Of a DNA stretch of 7,860 bases, positions 6,930 to 7,860 are shown in pieces. The DNA is from Syntrophomonadaceae bacterium (GTDB taxonomy: Bacteria; Bacillota; Syntrophomonadia; Syntrophomonadales; Syntrophomonadaceae): assembly GCA_031265005.1 (NCBI GenBank), contig JAISDD010000036.1, positions 1 through 7,860 on the forward strand, read 5' to 3'. The notes beneath the pieces were generated by a model. The model was not told the origin of the DNA. It did no database searches and saw nothing but the letters and a program-made list of their open reading frames with translations. The translations under genes and the position numbers were made by a program. Positions within the stretch are counted from its first letter, which is position 1. Each line of letters opens with the position of its first letter.

Positions 6930-7585
6930 TGCGCAAACGTTTTGACGACCAGCTAGCCGAACTAAATAATAATTTGATTGAAATGGGCGCGCTTATAGAA
7001 AACGCTATATCCAAAGCTACAAAAGCCCTTGAGGAACAAAACATCGACGCCGCAAGAAAAATAATAGCGGACGATGAAATCATTGACGATAAAGAAAAAG
7101 AAATCGAAAGTCTTTGTTTAAAATTGCTCCTTAATCAGCAGCCTGTCGCACGTGATTTGCGGCAAATATCGACCGCGCTCAAAATGATCACAGATATGGA
7201 ACGTATCGGCGACCATGCCGAAGACATTTCTGAACTCTGCACGTACCTTGTCGGACAGCCGTATATTATAAAACTCAACCGAATACCGCAAATGGCGGCA
7301 GCAACAATTAAAATGGTAACAGACAGCATAGACGCGTTTATAAAAAAAGACTTAATGCTGGCACAGGCTGTCATCACCTATGACGACCTTGTAGATTCTT
7401 TATACATAGAGGTAAAAAAAAGCCTGATAGCGCTTGTACACGAAAATCCTGATAATGGCGATCAAGCTTTCGATTTATTGCAAATAGCCAAATATTACGA
7501 ACGCATAGGCGACCATGCCGTCAATATAGCGGAATGGGTCATTTTTTCCATAACAGGTATGCATAAAAATAAACAGGTTTTATAA
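6926..7585 (+). CDS. phoU: Phosphate signalling protein PhoU
   Basis: Cytoplasmic regulator that in studied bacteria links the Pst transporter to the PhoR-type kinase and damps the Pho response when phosphate is plentiful. The 219-residue protein consists of two related three-helix PhoU domains (about 10-105 and 115-210). Each carries the metal-binding ExxxD signature: [10 protein letters not shown] at 92-101 and [10 protein letters not shown] at 192-201. [20 protein letters not shown] is a typical PhoU opening. GGGAGG (6915-6920) precedes two consecutive ATG codons (6926 and 6929) by five and eight bases, so the protein may be one residue shorter. It overlaps pstB by ATGA and is followed after 22 bases by a response regulator gene, as in many Gram-positive phosphate loci. 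Confidence 0.96.
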   Translation: MMRKRFDDQLAELNNNLIEMGALIENAISKATKALEEQNIDAARKIIADDEIIDDKEKEIESLCLKLLLNQQPVARDLRQISTALKMITDMERIGDHAEDISELCTYLVGQPYIIKLNRIPQMAAATIKMVTDSIDAFIKKDLMLAQAVITYDDLVDSLYIEVKKSLIALVHENPDNGDQAFDLLQIAKYYERIGDHAVNIAEWVIFSITGMHKNKQVL

Positions 7586-7607
7586 AAACCAGTCAGGCGG
7601 CGAAACT

Positions 7608-7860
7608 TTGCAGAAAATTTTCATAGTTGAGGACGATGATAACATACGGGAAATGCTTATGTACGCTTTATTTTCCGTTGGTTTTGAAACGGAATGCTGC
7701 GCGGACGGCGAAACATTTTTCGCTGCTTTAAAGCAAACGACCCCTTCACTAATCCTGATGGACATAATGCTGCCCGGTGAAGATGGCGTTTCTATTTTAA
7801 AAAAACTGAAACAATATGAAAACACCAAACAAATTCCTGTAATAATGCTCACTGCGAAAG
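7608..7860 (+). CDS. Response regulator receiver domain, probable PhoB/PhoP-type, 3' partial
   Basis: Start of a two-component response regulator cut by the window end; 84 residues are visible. The frame opens at TTG (7608-7610) with MQKIFIVEDDDNIREML. Acidic residues Glu8, Asp9 and Asp10, the phospho-acceptor Asp52 in LILMDIMLPGEDG (48-60) and the switch Thr82 in VIMLTAK are all in place. No ATG gives a complete receiver. A weak site (AGGCGG, 7595-7600) lies seven bases before the TTG. The gap from the phoU stop is only 22 bases with no hairpin, so it should be co-transcribed. The receiver style and position after phoU suggest an OmpR/PhoB-family regulator of the phosphate regulon, normally followed by a PhoR-type kinase. 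The output domain lies outside the window, so the family assignment is inference. Confidence 0.88.
   Translation, partial: MQKIFIVEDDDNIREMLMYALFSVGFETECCADGETFFAALKQTTPSLILMDIMLPGEDGVSILKKLKQYENTKQIPVIMLTAK

Noticed and set aside
7199..7518. Near-identical 22-base words at 7199 and 7499 (coding for ERIGDHA)
   Set aside because: They encode the equivalent metal-binding motif in the two PhoU domains, an ancient internal duplication of the protein and not a DNA repeat element.
7580..7852. Minus-strand open frame over the response regulator start
   Set aside because: The plus strand here encodes an unmistakable receiver domain with all its catalytic residues, so the minus-strand frame is a shadow.

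Overview
The window reads as a piece of a Firmicutes chromosome, most likely from the Clostridia. The grounds are moderately AT-rich DNA with strong AGGAGG-type ribosome binding sites, ATG/GTG/TTG starts, a lipoprotein PstS of clostridial sequence type, a short DtxR-type regulator opening with an SAENYLETI motif, and a soluble GAF-containing hybrid kinase ending in two receiver domains. This placement rests on recalled family resemblance, not on a search. I see no rRNA, tRNA, CRISPR array, insertion sequence or phage gene.

Layout. Positions 1-2295 hold the 3' part of a hybrid sensor histidine kinase whose start lies before the window. A possible terminator hairpin follows, then a GNAT acetyltransferase (2447-2932). 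A DtxR/MntR-type metal-responsive regulator lies convergent to it on the minus strand (3032-3412). A roughly 230-base divergent intergenic region (3413-3648) separates this regulator from a complete high-affinity phosphate uptake operon on the plus strand: pstS (3649-4521), pstC (4518-5354), pstA (5351-6193), pstB (6180-6929) and phoU (6926-7585). After 22 bases comes the start of a response regulator (7608 to the window end), probably the PhoB/PhoP-type regulator of the phosphate regulon.

How the genes work together. PstS is a surface lipoprotein that captures phosphate. PstC and PstA form the membrane channel and PstB is the ATPase. PhoU links transporter state to the two-component system. 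The pst genes are packed with start codons overlapping the previous stop codons, which suggests one translationally coupled unit. Upstream of pstS, TTTACA-like hexamers at 11-12 base spacing resemble a PhoP/PhoB binding site, and the last one can serve as the -35 element. The downstream response regulator could therefore control its own operon.

Most noteworthy. PstS has its two halves in swapped order compared with classical PstS: the SREDGSGTR phosphate-loop half comes first and the GSSSVAP half last, so it looks circularly permuted. Its stop codon overlaps the pstC start, leaving no gap between binding protein and permease. I believe similar PstS proteins occur in clostridial genomes, so this is unusual architecture rather than a proven novelty. 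I found no clearly undescribed system here.
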